Shown here piece by piece: positions 24,448 to 33,315 of a stretch of DNA of 33,315 bases (position 1 is the first letter of the stretch; every line of letters begins with the position of its first letter). A program made the position numbers and the translations under genes. Below the pieces are notes generated by a model, which was not told the origin of the DNA, searched no databases, and worked only from the letters and a program-made list of their open reading frames with translations. Source of the DNA: Phenylobacterium sp. (GTDB taxonomy: Bacteria > Pseudomonadota > Alphaproteobacteria > Caulobacterales > Caulobacteraceae). The DNA lies in assembly GCA_020402585.1 (NCBI GenBank), contig JADBZH010000020.1, positions 1 to 33,315 of the forward strand, written 5' to 3'.

Positions 24448-25665
24448 ATGTCGGAGGACGCCCGCCAGACCAAACCTGCATCGCCCTATGCGGCGATCGC
24501 CCTGACGGCGGTGATCTTCATCAACCTGCTGGGCTTCGGAATCATCATTCCGCTGCTGCCCTTCTACGCCAAGTCCTTCGACGCCCCGGCCTGGCAGATC
24601 GCCCTCATCTTTTCGGCCTACTCCATCGGCTCCTTCTTCGGCGAGCCGCTCTGGGGGCGCCTGTCCGACCGTTTCGGCCGCAAGCCCATCTTGATCCTGA
24701 CGATCACGGGCAACTGCCTTTGCTACCTGGCCCTGGCCTTTGCGCCCAACATCCTGGCCGCCTTCCTCATCCGCCTGGTCGGCGGCCTGGCCTCCGGGAA
24801 CGGGGCGGTCATTCAGGGCTACCTGGCCGATGTGACGCCGCCGGAGAAGCTCACCCGGCAGATGTCCTACCAGGGCGCGGCCTGGAACGTGGGCATGATC
24901 GTGGGCCCCTCGCTGGGGGGGATTCTGGCCAACCCGGACGCGGGTCCGGAAGGTTTCCGCCTGCCCCTCTTCGTCGCCTCGGCGCTGGCGGGCGCCTGCG
25001 TCCTGGCGATCCTGGTGGTCATCCGCGAGAGCAACCACCGCCGGGAGGTGGAAGTCCGGCGCACCCGCCTGCTGTCCGGGCTCAAGGACATGGTGGAGAA
25101 TCCGGTCCTCGGCCGCCTGATGCTGCTGTCCTTCATCGTCGGGTTCGCCTTCACCGGCATCGAGTCGATCTTCGGCCTCTGGGCCAATGAGCGGTTCGGG
25201 TGGACGCCCCGGGAGATCGGGGTCTGCTTCGCCTTCGTGGGCGTGGCGGCGGCGATCTCGCAGATGTTCCTGACCGGCCCGTTGTCGGAAAGGTTCGGCG
25301 AGGGGCGAATGCTGGCGGTGGGCATGAGTCTCACCGTCCTTGGCTCCGGCCTGCTGGTGGTCTCGCCAGGGTCCGCCGCAACCATCGCCCTGATGTGCGT
25401 GACCGCGGTGGGCCAGTCCGTCGCCTTCCCCAATGTGGCGTCGATGATCTCACGCACCGCCGACCCTCACCGGCAGGGCCAGATCCAGGGGCTGAACAAC
25501 GCCTGCGGCGCCCTGTCCCGGGTGGCGGGGCCGCTCTCGGCCGGCCTGGTGTTCCCGCTGAACATCAACGCGCCTTTCCTGCTGGGCGCCGCGCTGGTGG
25601 TGCCGGCCATCTTCCTGGCGCTCTCGGCGAGCCGCCTGGCGCCCCGACCCCGGAGTGAGGTCTGA
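24448..25665 (+). CDS. MFS transporter, TCR/Tet-like drug:proton antiporter family
   Basis: This 405-residue membrane protein has 12 predicted helices. The loop 2-3 motif A is [13 protein letters not shown], and the helix 5 region [12 protein letters not shown] is the antiporter motif C type. Both are as in tetracycline/multidrug exporters of the DHA1 group. Start ATG 24448 is preferred over the upstream ATG 24412, whose N-terminus is Arg-rich and unlike the family. The substrate is unknown. Its position between infC and rpmI is unusual: it interrupts an often contiguous translation cluster. A long hairpin follows its stop. Confidence 0.88.
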   Translation: MSEDARQTKPASPYAAIALTAVIFINLLGFGIIIPLLPFYAKSFDAPAWQIALIFSAYSIGSFFGEPLWGRLSDRFGRKPILILTITGNCLCYLALAFAPNILAAFLIRLVGGLASGNGAVIQGYLADVTPPEKLTRQMSYQGAAWNVGMIVGPSLGGILANPDAGPEGFRLPLFVASALAGACVLAILVVIRESNHRREVEVRRTRLLSGLKDMVENPVLGRLMLLSFIVGFAFTGIESIFGLWANERFGWTPREIGVCFAFVGVAAAISQMFLTGPLSERFGEGRMLAVGMSLTVLGSGLLVVSPGSAATIALMCVTAVGQSVAFPNVASMISRTADPHRQGQIQGLNNACGALSRVAGPLSAGLVFPLNINAPFLLGAALVVPAIFLALSASRLAPRPRSEV

Positions 25666-25673
25666 GGGCTTGC

Positions 25674-25740
25674 CCGAAGGGGTGTTTTCGCGTACTCACC
25701 CGCCCCTTCGGAGTCGCCTGGCCAAAGGCATGCCAGGGCG
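25674..25740 (+). promoter_or_regulatory. Two consecutive hairpins between the MFS gene and rpmI
   Basis: Hairpin 1 is a perfect 9-bp dyad, CCGAAGGGG (25674-25682) with CCCCTTCGG (25703-25711), with a 20-base loop. Hairpin 2 is CGCCTGGC (25715-25722) with GCCAGGGCG (25732-25740), containing one bulged G. Together they fill most of the 121-bp gap. A GANTC site (GAGTC, 25711-25715) sits between them. Hairpin 1 could end MFS transcription. Either could be part of an L20- or L35-responsive leader of rpmI-rplT, which is speculative. Confidence 0.5.
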
Positions 25741-25786
25741 GCTCATCAATACGCCAGAGGACGGGGCCGGAAGGTTCCGACGTGAA

Positions 25787-25987
25787 ATGCCGAAACTGAA
25801 GACGAAGTCGGGGGCGAAGAAGCGCTTCAAGCTCACCGCGACCGGCAAGCTCAAGGCCGGCGTGGCGGGCAAGCGCCACCGCCTCATCAGCCACAACGCC
25901 AAGTACATCCGCCAGAACCGGGGCACGAAGGTGATGACCGAGGCCGACGCCAAGATCATCCGCATCTTCCTGCCCTACGGCCTTTGA
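25787..25987 (+). CDS. rpmI: 50S ribosomal protein L35
   Basis: This is a 66-residue basic protein beginning [15 protein letters not shown], the universal L35 start. [10 protein letters not shown] follows, and the end is R-I-F-L-P-Y-G-L. L35 is a small component of the large subunit. The in-frame extension upstream covers the leader hairpins and is rejected. rplT follows after 16 bases containing a GGAGGA ribosome-binding site, so the two genes form the usual L35-L20 pair. Confidence 0.97.
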   Translation: MPKLKTKSGAKKRFKLTATGKLKAGVAGKRHRLISHNAKYIRQNRGTKVMTEADAKIIRIFLPYGL

Positions 25988-26003
25988 TCGGAGGACCTGA
26001 CGC

Positions 26004-26360
26004 ATGGCACGTGTAAAGAGGGGCGTCACCGCCCACGCCCGCCACAAGAAGGTTCTTGAGAAGGCCGCCGGCTTCTATGGCCGCCGCAAGAACACCATCC
26101 GCGCCGCCAAGGCCGCGGTCGACAAGGCCGGCCAGTACGCCTACCGCGACCGCAAGGTACGCAAGCGCAGCTTCCGGTCCCTGTGGATCCAGCGGATCAA
26201 CGCTGCGGCCCGCCTGGAGGGCATGACCTACGCCCGATTTATCCACGGCCTTGAACTGGCCGGGGTCCAGATGGACCGCAAGGTGCTGGCCGATATCGCC
26301 GGCAACGATCCGGTCGGCTTCAAGGCCATCGCCGACAAGGTTCGCGCCGCCCTGGCCTGA
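26004..26360 (+). CDS. rplT: 50S ribosomal protein L20
   Basis: This 118-residue basic protein opens [18 protein letters not shown], a typical L20 N-terminal extension that threads into 23S rRNA. The globular part includes [22 protein letters not shown]20 is needed for early 50S assembly and in several bacteria represses its own operon by binding the leader mRNA. The GGAGGA just upstream is a strong ribosome-binding site. An intrinsic terminator lies 35 bases after the stop. Confidence 0.97.
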   Translation: MARVKRGVTAHARHKKVLEKAAGFYGRRKNTIRAAKAAVDKAGQYAYRDRKVRKRSFRSLWIQRINAAARLEGMTYARFIHGLELAGVQMDRKVLADIAGNDPVGFKAIADKVRAALA

Positions 26361-26394
26361 CGCCCGGAGCCCTCAAGGCTTCGCTGCATTCAGA

Positions 26395-26423
26395 AGCCCC
26401 TCGGCGCGTCCGGGGGGCTTTTT
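26395..26423 (+). terminator. Intrinsic terminator between rplT and pheS
   Basis: AGCCCCTCGG (26395-26404) pairs with CCGGGGGGCT (26410-26419) through ten positions with one G-U, around the loop CGCGT. It ends in TTTTT (26419-26423). This is the clearest Rho-independent terminator in the window. An upstream segment GGCTTC (26377-26382) could instead pair with GAAGCC (26393-26398), which overlaps the first arm. Confidence 0.85.
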
Positions 26424-26500
26424 GCTGGCCTGCCGGCGCACCGTGACGGCCCCGAAGCCCGACCTCCCCAGAAGACCGACTCCCCCCGGGACTGATCCGA

Positions 26501-27610
26501 ATGACCGATATCGCCGCACTGGAATCCGACAACCTGGCCCGCATTGACGGGGCCGCGGACCTCGCCGCCCTGGACGAGGCCCGGGTGTCCATCCTGGGCA
26601 AGTCCGGGAACGTCACCCTGCTGGCCCGGACCCTGGGCTCGGTGAGCCTTGAGGAGCGCAAGACCCTCGGGCCGCAGATCAACCAGATGCGGGACAGGCT
26701 CACGGCGCGGATCGAGGCCCGCAAGGCCGAGCTGGAGGCCGCTGAGCTCGAGGCGCGCCTCATCGCCGAGCGGGTCGACCTTTCCCTGCCCGCCCCGCCC
26801 CGCCGCCGGGGCGGCGTGCACCCGACCATGCAGGTGATGGACGAGATGATCGCCGTCTTCGCCGACATGGGCTTCGGCGTCGCCGAGGGCCCGGACATCG
26901 AGACCGACTTCAACAACTTCACCGCCCTGAACTTCCCGCCCAAGCACCCGGCGCGGGAGATGCACGACACCTTCTTCCTGCCGCCGGACGCCAGCGGCGA
27001 GCGCAAGGTCCTGCGCACCCACACCTCGCCCGTCCAGGTGCGGGTCATGCACAGGACGAACGAGAAGCTGCCCGGCTGGATCGCCAGCGGCCAGGAGCCG
27101 CCGATCCGGATCATCGTGCCGGGCCGGACCTTCCGCCAGGACTCCGACCAGACCCACACCCCCATGTTCCACCAGATCGAGGGCCTGGTGATCGACAAGG
27201 GCATCCACATGGGCCACCTGAAGTGGACCCTGGAGACCTTCATCGCCCGGTTCTTCGAGACCGACCGGGTGACCACCCGCTTCCGTCCCCATCACTTCCC
27301 CTTCACCGAGCCCTCGGCCGAAATGGACGTGCAGTGCGACCGCTCCGGCGGCGAGGTGAAGATCGGCGAGGGCGCCGACTGGCTGGAGATCCTCGGCTGC
27401 GGGATGGTGCATCCCAATGTCCTGCGGAACTGCGGACTGGACCCGGATGTCTGGCAGGGCTTCGCCTTCGGCTGCGGGGTCGATCGCCTGGGGGTGCTGA
27501 AGTACGGCATGCCCGACCTGCGCGACATGTTCGCCGCCGACGTCCGCTGGCTGGCGCACTATGGCTTCTCGGCTTTCGCCGCCCCGAATTCCGCCTCGGG
27601 CCTGAGCTAG
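26501..27610 (+). CDS. pheS: Phenylalanine--tRNA ligase alpha subunit
   Basis: This 369-residue catalytic subunit of the alpha2beta2 PheRS is a class II synthetase. An N-terminal coiled-coil arm (about 1-90) precedes motif 1 ([10 protein letters not shown] at about 104). Motif 2 includes [18 protein letters not shown], and motif 3 is [17 protein letters not shown] near the end. The ATG is 77 bases after the terminator that follows rplT, so it likely has its own promoter or depends on read-through; a GANTC (26478-26482) lies 18 bases before the start. pheT begins 10 bases after the stop. Confidence 0.97.
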   Translation: MTDIAALESDNLARIDGAADLAALDEARVSILGKSGNVTLLARTLGSVSLEERKTLGPQINQMRDRLTARIEARKAELEAAELEARLIAERVDLSLPAPPRRRGGVHPTMQVMDEMIAVFADMGFGVAEGPDIETDFNNFTALNFPPKHPAREMHDTFFLPPDASGERKVLRTHTSPVQVRVMHRTNEKLPGWIASGQEPPIRIIVPGRTFRQDSDQTHTPMFHQIEGLVIDKGIHMGHLKWTLETFIARFFETDRVTTRFRPHHFPFTEPSAEMDVQCDRSGGEVKIGEGADWLEILGCGMVHPNVLRNCGLDPDVWQGFAFGCGVDRLGVLKYGMPDLRDMFAADVRWLAHYGFSAFAAPNSASGLS

Positions 27611-27620
27611 GAGACCTGAG

Positions 27621-29993
27621 ATGAAGTTCACCCTTTCCTGGCTGCGCGAGCACCTCGACACCGCCGCCACCGTCGACCAGGTCGTCGAGGCCATGACCAT
27701 GGCCGGCCTGGAGGTCGAGCACGTCGACGACCCCGGCGCGCGCCTGGCCGACTTCTCGGTCGCCCGCATCGTCGAGGCCGTCCAGCACCCCAACGCCGAC
27801 CGCCTGCGCGTCTGCCAGGTGGAGACGGTCGATGGCCGCAAGGAGATCGTCTGCGGCGCCCCGAACGCCCGCGCCGGCCTGACCACCATCTACGCCCCCA
27901 TCGGCGCCTGCATCCCGGCCAACGGAGTGGTGCTGGAGGCCCGCCCGGTCCGGGGCGTGGTGTCCAACGGCATGCTTTGCTCGGCCGCGGAGCTCCAGAC
28001 CGCCGAGGAATCCGACGGCATCCTGGAGCTGGATGGCGAGCTCGCCGTGGGAACCCCCGCCGCCAAGGCCCTGGGCCTTGAGGAGGTGATCGACTTCGAG
28101 GTCACCCCCAACCGGCCCGACTGGCTGGGCGTGGACGGCGTCGCCCGGGACCTGGCCGCCGCCGGCCTGGGAACCCTCAGGATCCCCGCCATCGCCCCTG
28201 TCGCCGGGACCTTCCCCTGCCCGGTCGAGATCCGCCTGGACGACAGCGGCGCCTGTCCGGCCTTCGCCGGCCGGCTGATCCGCGGCGTGCGAAACGGCCC
28301 CTCGCCGGACTGGCTGCAGCAGAAGCTGCAGTCCATCGGACTGCGTCCCATCAGCGCCCTGGTGGACATCACCAACCTGATCACCTTCGACCGGGCCCGG
28401 CCCCTCCACGTCTACGACGCCGGCAGGCTGGCCGGGAGTTGGATCGAGGCGCGCCTGGGCCGTGAGGGCGAGAGCGTCGAGGCCCTCGACGGGAAGACCT
28501 ACGCCGCCGGACCCGAGATCTGCGTCATCGGCGACGCCTCGGGCGCCCTAGGCCTGGGCGGGGTGATGGGCGGCGCCTCCACCGGGTGCTCGGAGACCAC
28601 GACGGACGTCTTCATCGAGAGCGCCTGGTTCGATCCCATCCGGATCGCCCAGACCGGACGGACCCTGGGGATCGCCTCGGACGCCCAGTACCGCTTCGCC
28701 CGGGGCGTGGACCCGGAAAGCCTCCTGCCCGGGCTGGAGCTGGCCACCCGCCTGATCCTCGACATTTGCGGCGGCGAGCCCTCCGAGGCGATCCTGGCGG
28801 GCCAGGCGCCCGCCCGGCCGGCGCCCTTCGCCTTCGACCGTGGCTATGTCGAGGCCCTGTCCGGCCTTTCGCTGGACCGGGGGCGGATCGACTCCATCCT
28901 GGCGGCCCTGGGCTTCGGGCTTGAGGGCGACCTCGTGGCGCCGCCCTCCTGGCGCCGGGACGTCGAGGGCAGGGCCGACCTCGTCGAGGAGGTGGCGCGG
29001 ATCGCCGGCTACGGCGCCCTGCCCTCCACCCCCCTGCCGCCGGCCCCGCAGGCGCCGGGCGGCGTCCTGACCGTCCGGCAGGCCCGCATGCGCACGGCCC
29101 GCAGGGCCCTCGCCGCCGCCGGCTACGCCGAGGCGGTGACCTGGAGCTTCATGAAGCGCGAAACCGCCGAGCGGTTCGGCGGCGGCGCCCCGGAGCTGGT
29201 CCTGTCCAACCCCATCGCCGCAGACCTGGACTGCATGCGGCCCTCCATCCTGCCCAACCTGATCGAGGCGGCGGGGCGCAACGCCAGGCGCGGCTTCCCC
29301 GACGCGGCCCTCTTCGAGATCGGCCCGATCTATCGCGGCGACCAGCCGGGGGACCAGTCCGCCGTCATCGCGGCGGTCCTGGCGCCCCATGCGCCGCGCC
29401 GCTGGGACGGACGAACCGAAGACGCCCTCTTCACCCTGAAGGGCGACCTGGAGGCCCTGCTCGCGGAGTTATCCGCGCCACCCCTGCAGACGGTCCAGGG
29501 CGCCTCCGCCCCCTGGTGGAGCCCGGGGCGGTCAGCGCGACTCCAGATGGGCCCCAAGACCGTGGCTGTGGAGTTCGGCGAGATCCATCCCGCGATCCTG
29601 AAGGCCATGGACGTGGCCGAGCCGGTCTATGGCTTCGAGATCCACCTGGACGTCCTGCCGGAGCCGCGGCGACGGGCGGTCAAGACGCGTCCGGCCTTCC
29701 AGCCCTCGCCCCTGATGCCCCTGTCGCGGGACTTCGCCTTCCTCCTGCCCGAAGGGGTGCAGGCCGGGGACCTGGTGCGGCCGATCCTGGCCGCCGACAA
29801 GGCGCTGATCACCGGGGCGCGGATCTTCGACGTCTACCAGGGCGGCGGTGTGCCGGAAGGCTTCCGGTCCGTTGCGGTCGAGGTCCAGGTCCAGCCCCAG
29901 GACCGGACCCTGACGGACGCCGACATCGAGGCCCTGTCCGCACGGATCGTTGCAGCGGCCGAAAAGGCCACCGGCGCGCGGCTGAGGGGCTGA
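27621..29993 (+). CDS. pheT: Phenylalanine--tRNA ligase beta subunit
   Basis: This 790-residue full-length bacterial beta subunit opens [12 protein letters not shown]. An EMAP/OB tRNA-binding domain lies at about 40-150 ([14 protein letters not shown]). It is followed by the B3/B4 editing domain, which clears mis-attached tyrosine, then the B5 domain (about 390-470) and a catalytic-like core. The C-terminal ferredoxin-fold anticodon-binding domain contains [21 protein letters not shown] before the ATG serves as ribosome-binding site, and it is in an operon with pheS. A short hairpin CCGGC/GCCGG (29996-30008) follows the stop. Confidence 0.97.
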   Translation: MKFTLSWLREHLDTAATVDQVVEAMTMAGLEVEHVDDPGARLADFSVARIVEAVQHPNADRLRVCQVETVDGRKEIVCGAPNARAGLTTIYAPIGACIPANGVVLEARPVRGVVSNGMLCSAAELQTAEESDGILELDGELAVGTPAAKALGLEEVIDFEVTPNRPDWLGVDGVARDLAAAGLGTLRIPAIAPVAGTFPCPVEIRLDDSGACPAFAGRLIRGVRNGPSPDWLQQKLQSIGLRPISALVDITNLITFDRARPLHVYDAGRLAGSWIEARLGREGESVEALDGKTYAAGPEICVIGDASGALGLGGVMGGASTGCSETTTDVFIESAWFDPIRIAQTGRTLGIASDAQYRFARGVDPESLLPGLELATRLILDICGGEPSEAILAGQAPARPAPFAFDRGYVEALSGLSLDRGRIDSILAALGFGLEGDLVAPPSWRRDVEGRADLVEEVARIAGYGALPSTPLPPAPQAPGGVLTVRQARMRTARRALAAAGYAEAVTWSFMKRETAERFGGGAPELVLSNPIAADLDCMRPSILPNLIEAAGRNARRGFPDAALFEIGPIYRGDQPGDQSAVIAAVLAPHAPRRWDGRTEDALFTLKGDLEALLAELSAPPLQTVQGASAPWWSPGRSARLQMGPKTVAVEFGEIHPAILKAMDVAEPVYGFEIHLDVLPEPRRRAVKTRPAFQPSPLMPLSRDFAFLLPEGVQAGDLVRPILAADKALITGARIFDVYQGGGVPEGFRSVAVEVQVQPQDRTLTDADIEALSARIVAAAEKATGARLRG

Positions 29994-30012
29994 CCCCGGC
30001 AAGGCCGGCTTA

Positions 30013-30026
30013 TTGATCTTGATCAA
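30013..30026. promoter_or_regulatory. FNR/FixK-type binding site upstream of the monooxygenase gene
   Basis: TTGATC-TT-GATCAA is a perfect dyad with six-base arms and contains the FNR/FixK consensus TTGAT-N4-ATCAA. It lies 20 bases after the pheT stop and is centred about 144 bases before the monooxygenase ATG (30164). If it activates from the usual -41.5 position, transcription would start near 30061. Activation versus repression cannot be told from the sequence alone. Confidence 0.7.
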
Positions 30027-30163
30027 TGAGCCGGGTGCGTCATGGTTCGCACAGTGCTGGCGCGTCTCCGGGTCCTGGCCTTGCTCCGTCCCCCCTGGTG
30101 AGGGTCGGGGCCTGGAGGCGCCACCGCAGCACAGGACCAGCGTACAGGCAGGCGAGGAAAACC

Positions 30164-31666
30164 ATGAGCGCGACGCAAACCCTGAGCCGCGGGGCGGCGA
30201 CCAAGACCGAGCACTTCGACGTGTTGATCGTCGGGGCCGGGATTTCCGGGATTGGCGGCGCCTACCACCTGAAGACCCAGACGCCAGGGACGAGCTACGT
30301 CATCCTGGAGACCCAGGAGACCTTTGGCGGCACCTGGAGCACGCACAAGTATCCCGGCATCCGCTCGGACAGCGACCTCTACACCTTCGGCTATCGCTTC
30401 AAGCCCTGGGTCAACGCCCCGATCGCCTCGGCCGAGGAGATCCTGAAGTACATGGGCGAGGTGATCGAGGAAAACGACATCGCCCGGCATATCCGCTATC
30501 GCCACAAGATCGTGAAGACCGCCTGGTCCAGCCTGGACAACACCTGGACGGTGGAGGCGGTGCGCCTCGACACCGGCGAGACGGTGACCTTCACCTGCAA
30601 CTTCCTCTGGATGTGCCAGGGCTACTATCGCCACGACGTGGGCTACACCCCGGAGTGGGAGGGCATGGCGGACTTCAACGGCCAGGTCATCCACCCTCAG
30701 AACTGGCCCAAGGACCTCGACCTGACGGGCAAGAAGGTCCTGCTCATCGGCTCCGGCGCCACGGCGGCCACCCTGGTGCCGGCCATCGCCGGCAAGTGCG
30801 CCCATGTCACCATGCTGCAGCGCTCACCGACCTATTTCATCCCCGGCCGCAACGCCAACGAGCTGGCTGACATCCTTCGCCAGCTGGAGATCGACGAGAC
30901 CTGGATCCACGAGATCGTCCGCCGGAAGATCCTGTTCGACGGCGGCGAGTTCACCCGGCGCTCCTTCGAGGAACCCGAGGTGGTCCGGAACGAGCTCCTG
31001 TCGGGCGTCCGCGCCTTCCTTGGCGATGAGGCGGTGCAGGAACACTTCACGCCCAAGTACCGGCCCTGGAGCCAGCGGATCGCCTTCGTGCCGGAGGGCG
31101 ACCTCTTCAAGGCGGTGATCGACGGCCACGCCAGCGTGGTGACCGACGAGATCGACCGCTTCGTGCCGGAAGGCGTGAAGCTGAAGTCCGGAAAAGTGAT
31201 CGAGGCGGATGTGGTCATCACCGCCACCGGCTTCCACCTGAGCGTCCTGGGCGACATCGAGATGACCATCGACGGCAAACCCCTGGACCTGTCCCAGACG
31301 GTGACCTACCGGGGCATGATGTTCACCGGCGTGCCGAACCTGATCTGGGTCTTCGGCTATTTCCGGGCCAGCTGGACCCTGCGGGTGGACCTGCTCGGCG
31401 ACTTCGTCTGCCGTCTGCTGAACCACATGAAGACGAAGGGCGTGAAGCGGGTGACTCCCGAGCTTCGCCCCGAGGACAAGGATATGACCCTGGGCCCCTG
31501 GATGGACCCCGAGGACTTCAACCCTGGCTATCTCCAGCGCGGCGGCCACCTTCTGCCCAAGGCGGGCGACAAGCCCGAGTGGCGGCACACCCAGGACTAT
31601 TGGCGCGAGAAGGACGAACTGCCGAAGATCGATTTGGACGATCCGGTCTTCCGCTACGGGAACTGA
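30164..31666 (+). CDS. Flavin-containing monooxygenase, Baeyer-Villiger type
   Basis: This 500-residue FAD- and NADPH-dependent monooxygenase would insert oxygen into ketones or oxidise heteroatoms. The FAD Rossmann motif is G-A-G-I-S-G (24-29). G-G-T-W-S-x-H-K-Y-P-G-I-R-S-D-S (55-70) follows, then the fingerprint F-N-G-Q-V-I-H-P-Q-N-W-P (171-182), fitting F-x-G-x3-H-x3-W-P. The NADPH Rossmann motif is G-S-G-A-T-A at 196-201. ATG 30164 follows GGCGAGGAAA; the in-frame upstream extension is rejected because it lacks family-like sequence and crosses the leader. An FNR/FixK box lies upstream. Its substrate is unknown, and the gene is convergent with a small minus-strand gene. Confidence 0.9.
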   Translation: MSATQTLSRGAATKTEHFDVLIVGAGISGIGGAYHLKTQTPGTSYVILETQETFGGTWSTHKYPGIRSDSDLYTFGYRFKPWVNAPIASAEEILKYMGEVIEENDIARHIRYRHKIVKTAWSSLDNTWTVEAVRLDTGETVTFTCNFLWMCQGYYRHDVGYTPEWEGMADFNGQVIHPQNWPKDLDLTGKKVLLIGSGATAATLVPAIAGKCAHVTMLQRSPTYFIPGRNANELADILRQLEIDETWIHEIVRRKILFDGGEFTRRSFEEPEVVRNELLSGVRAFLGDEAVQEHFTPKYRPWSQRIAFVPEGDLFKAVIDGHASVVTDEIDRFVPEGVKLKSGKVIEADVVITATGFHLSVLGDIEMTIDGKPLDLSQTVTYRGMMFTGVPNLIWVFGYFRASWTLRVDLLGDFVCRLLNHMKTKGVKRVTPELRPEDKDMTLGPWMDPEDFNPGYLQRGGHLLPKAGDKPEWRHTQDYWREKDELPKIDLDDPVFRYGN

Positions 31667-31684
31667 CGCGGCCCGGCGAGGTCC

Positions 31685-31897
31685 TCAGTTGAGGGTCGCG
31701 CCGCCCGTCCCCCCGGCCTGCAGCGCGGCGACGCAGGCGATGATGTCATCCCAGTCGGCCAGGCCCTTGCGGTCGCCCAGGGCGGCGAACTCGGCCGCGC
31801 GCAGGGTGGCGATCACTTCGGCGTCCTCGCCGTACTGGGCGATGAGGGCCTCGGCCGTGGCGCGGGTCTGTTCGGAGAAGGCGGGGCCTTCGGTCAT
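31685..31897 (-). CDS. Small acidic conserved-type hypothetical protein
   Basis: This 70-residue protein starts at ATG 31897. It is helix-rich and acidic (A-L-I-A-Q-Y-G-E-D-A-E-V-I-A-T-L-R-A-A-E-F-A-A-L-G-D, then L-A-D-W-D-D-I-I-A-C-V-A-A-L-Q-A) with a Gly/Thr tail. No domain, membrane helix or signal is recognised. Coding is supported by normal amino-acid composition, its tight fit between the convergent monooxygenase stop (18 bases) and the divergent TPR gene, and the lack of an alternative gene there. The much longer open frame on this strand is antisense to the TPR gene and was not used. Confidence 0.6.
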   Translation of the reverse strand: MTEGPAFSEQTRATAEALIAQYGEDAEVIATLRAAEFAALGDRKGLADWDDIIACVAALQAGGTGGATLN

Positions 31898-31984
31898 GGG
31901 GATCCTCGATGCGGGGCGGCGATCTCCTCTGGACCGGGGCCGGGCGCATGGCAAGATCAACCCGTTCTGGAGGGACCCGCGGGA

Positions 31985-33301
31985 ATGAAGGACCGGTTCG
32001 GACTGGAGACGCGGGGCGACCCGAAGGCCGTCGAGGCCCTGGGCGAGGCGGTCGCCGCCCTCTACGCCATGCAGCCCGAGGCCATGGGCTTCCTCAAGGC
32101 CGCCGCGGCCGACCCGGACTGCGCCCTGGCGCGGATGCTGGGCGCCTATCTGGGCCTGATGTCCTCCGAGCGGGGACCCGGCGCAGCCGGGGTGAAGCGG
32201 ATGGGCGAGATCACGCCCGCTGACGCCCGCGAGGCCGCCCACCTGGCGGCGATCCGCACCTGGGCGGCCGGCGACTGGGCCGGGGCGAGCCGGCGCCTGG
32301 ACAGCCTGCTGGAGGCCTGGCCATCGGACCCCATCGCCCTGAACGCCGCCCATCAGCTGGACTTCTTCATGGGCGACGCCGAGCGCCTGCGCAGCCGGCC
32401 AACCGAGGCCCTGCAGGCCTGGGACCCGACCGATCCGGCCTATCCCTACCTGTCGGGCATGCAGGCCTTCGGGCTGGAGGAGCTGGGCGACTATCCCGCC
32501 GCCGAGATCGCCGCCCGCCGCGCCCTGGACGGCGCGCCCCGGGATGTCTGGGCCCAGCACGCCCTGGTCCACGCCCTGGAGATGCAGGGCCGGTCGCAAT
32601 CGGGGCTCGACCTCTTGGACGCCCGCCGGCCGCACTGGGCGCATGACCACTTCCTCAAGGTCCACACCTCCTGGCACGCGGCCCTCTTCGCCCTTGAGGC
32701 CGACGGGCCGGACCGGGCCCTGGCCCTGCACGACGCCACGGTCTGGGACGGGGGGCCCGACCCCCTGGCCATGACCCTGATCGATTCGGCGGGCTTACTC
32801 TGGCGCCTCAAGCTGGACGGGGTGGAGGCGGGCGGGCGCTGGGACCGGCTCTCCGACGAATGGGCCCTGAGGGACGAGGGCGCCTGGTACGCCTTCAACG
32901 ACCTTCACGCCGTGCTGGCCCACTGCGGCGCCGGGCGCCTGGACCGGGCGCGGACCCTGGTGGACCGCATGGCCGGGGCGGCGGCGAACCCGGACCCGGC
33001 GGCGACCAACGCCCAGGCCCTGCGCGCGGCAGGGCTGGCGGCGGCGCGGGGCGTCCTGGCCTTCGCCGAGGGCGACTTTTCGGCCAGCGTCGCGTTCCTG
33101 GCGCCGGTGCGGCGGCAGATGTCCGTATTCGGCGGCAGCCACGCCCAGCGCGACGCCTGGCAGAGGACCCTGCTGGTCGCGGCCCTGCGGAGCGGCGAAA
33201 CCGGCTTTGCGCGGGTCCTGGTCCGGGAGCGCCTGGCCGAGCGGCCGGAAAGCCCTTGGAGCCAGGCGCGGCTGTCCGAGCTGGACGCCCTCAGTCGATG
33301 A
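31985..33301 (+). CDS. TTC38-like tetratricopeptide-repeat protein
   Basis: This 438-residue, all-helical protein has degenerate TPR units, for example about 115-215 and 295-420. Conserved-looking features are A-A-H-Q-L-D-F-F-M-G-D, Q-H-A-L-V-H-A-L-E-M-Q-G-R and H-T-S-W-H-A-A-L-F-A-L-E, where His/Trp/Glu placement matches the TTC38 family found in bacteria and animals. No signal peptide or membrane helix is present, so it is probably cytoplasmic. TPR folds mediate protein contacts, and TTC38 proteins have no established biochemical role. The ATG follows GGAGGGACC. It is divergent from the 70-aa gene across 87 bases. Confidence 0.85.
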   Translation: MKDRFGLETRGDPKAVEALGEAVAALYAMQPEAMGFLKAAAADPDCALARMLGAYLGLMSSERGPGAAGVKRMGEITPADAREAAHLAAIRTWAAGDWAGASRRLDSLLEAWPSDPIALNAAHQLDFFMGDAERLRSRPTEALQAWDPTDPAYPYLSGMQAFGLEELGDYPAAEIAARRALDGAPRDVWAQHALVHALEMQGRSQSGLDLLDARRPHWAHDHFLKVHTSWHAALFALEADGPDRALALHDATVWDGGPDPLAMTLIDSAGLLWRLKLDGVEAGGRWDRLSDEWALRDEGAWYAFNDLHAVLAHCGAGRLDRARTLVDRMAGAAANPDPAATNAQALRAAGLAAARGVLAFAEGDFSASVAFLAPVRRQMSVFGGSHAQRDAWQRTLLVAALRSGETGFARVLVRERLAERPESPWSQARLSELDALSR

Positions 33302-33315
33302 AGGTGAAGCGGTTG
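33291..33315 (-). CDS. Possible C-terminal end of a minus-strand gene running off the window
   Basis: Read on the minus strand, the last bases give N-R-F-T-F-I-D followed by TGA (33293-33291). A short hydrophobic/aromatic end directly convergent with the TPR gene, overlapping its stop by 11 bases, would fit the packing seen elsewhere here. Seven codons are too few to identify a family or to prove coding. Confidence 0.3.

Noticed and set aside
26361..26500. Phe-codon attenuator before pheS (alternative GGCTTC/GAAGCC pairing overlapping the terminator)
   Set aside because: The alternative pairing is real, but no short leader ORF with a start codon and Phe run could be found. The frame containing TTC codons is open from inside rplT without its own start. 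The terminator is adequately explained as the end of rpmI-rplT.

Overview
This 33.3-kb window is a GC-rich bacterial chromosome segment, tightly packed and with many 1-4-base gene overlaps. Gene families and control signals point to an alphaproteobacterium, most likely of the Caulobacterales (Caulobacter, Phenylobacterium or Brevundimonas type). Pointers are a ROSE-type RNA thermometer before an IbpA-like hsp20, GANTC clusters (the CcrM methylation site) in two divergent promoters, a perfect FNR/FixK box, and paired CTCCCCC/GGGGGAG intergenic palindromes. The lineage is inferred from these features, not from a 16S or tree comparison. No tRNA, rRNA, CRISPR array, insertion sequence or prophage was seen.

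Layout, left: the tail of an M23-type peptidase (1-117); an LpxL/HtrB-like acyltransferase divergent from an XRE regulator that overlaps a histidinol-phosphatase/IMPase gene; an SCP2 protein-hydrolase operon on the minus strand; heat-shock hsp20; a pentapeptide-repeat protein; and a gpmA-deaminase pair. Next comes an envelope-sugar run on the plus strand (small membrane protein, kdsD, phosphomannomutase/phosphoglucomutase, ugd), then an orphan HigA-like HTH protein and an RTX protein whose upstream region is visibly AT-richer than its surroundings.

Middle: glmM with a CitMHS transporter (minus) is divergent from glmS-paiB-phzF-galU-SDR (plus). The SDR gene ends inside the first of two tandem 121-bp palindromic repeats. 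An alpha/beta hydrolase is divergent from a GT4-GT9 glycosyltransferase pair. Right: infC, which appears to start at ATT, then an MFS transporter, rpmI, rplT, pheS and pheT. These are followed by a Baeyer-Villiger-type monooxygenase behind an FNR/FixK box, a 70-aa protein and a TTC38-like TPR protein.

Functionally, much of the window makes envelope precursors: UDP-GlcNAc (GlmS, GlmM), UDP-glucose and UDP-glucuronate (GalU, Ugd), hexose-1-phosphates (PMM/PGM), arabinose-5-phosphate for Kdo (KdsD), plus acyl- and glycosyltransferases. The other block is translation (IF3, L35, L20, PheRS). I found no clearly new multi-gene system. The strongest observations are regulatory: RpoH promoter plus thermometer, ATT start of infC, GANTC clusters, FNR box before an oxygen-using enzyme, and tandem repeats with pairing-preserving differences.
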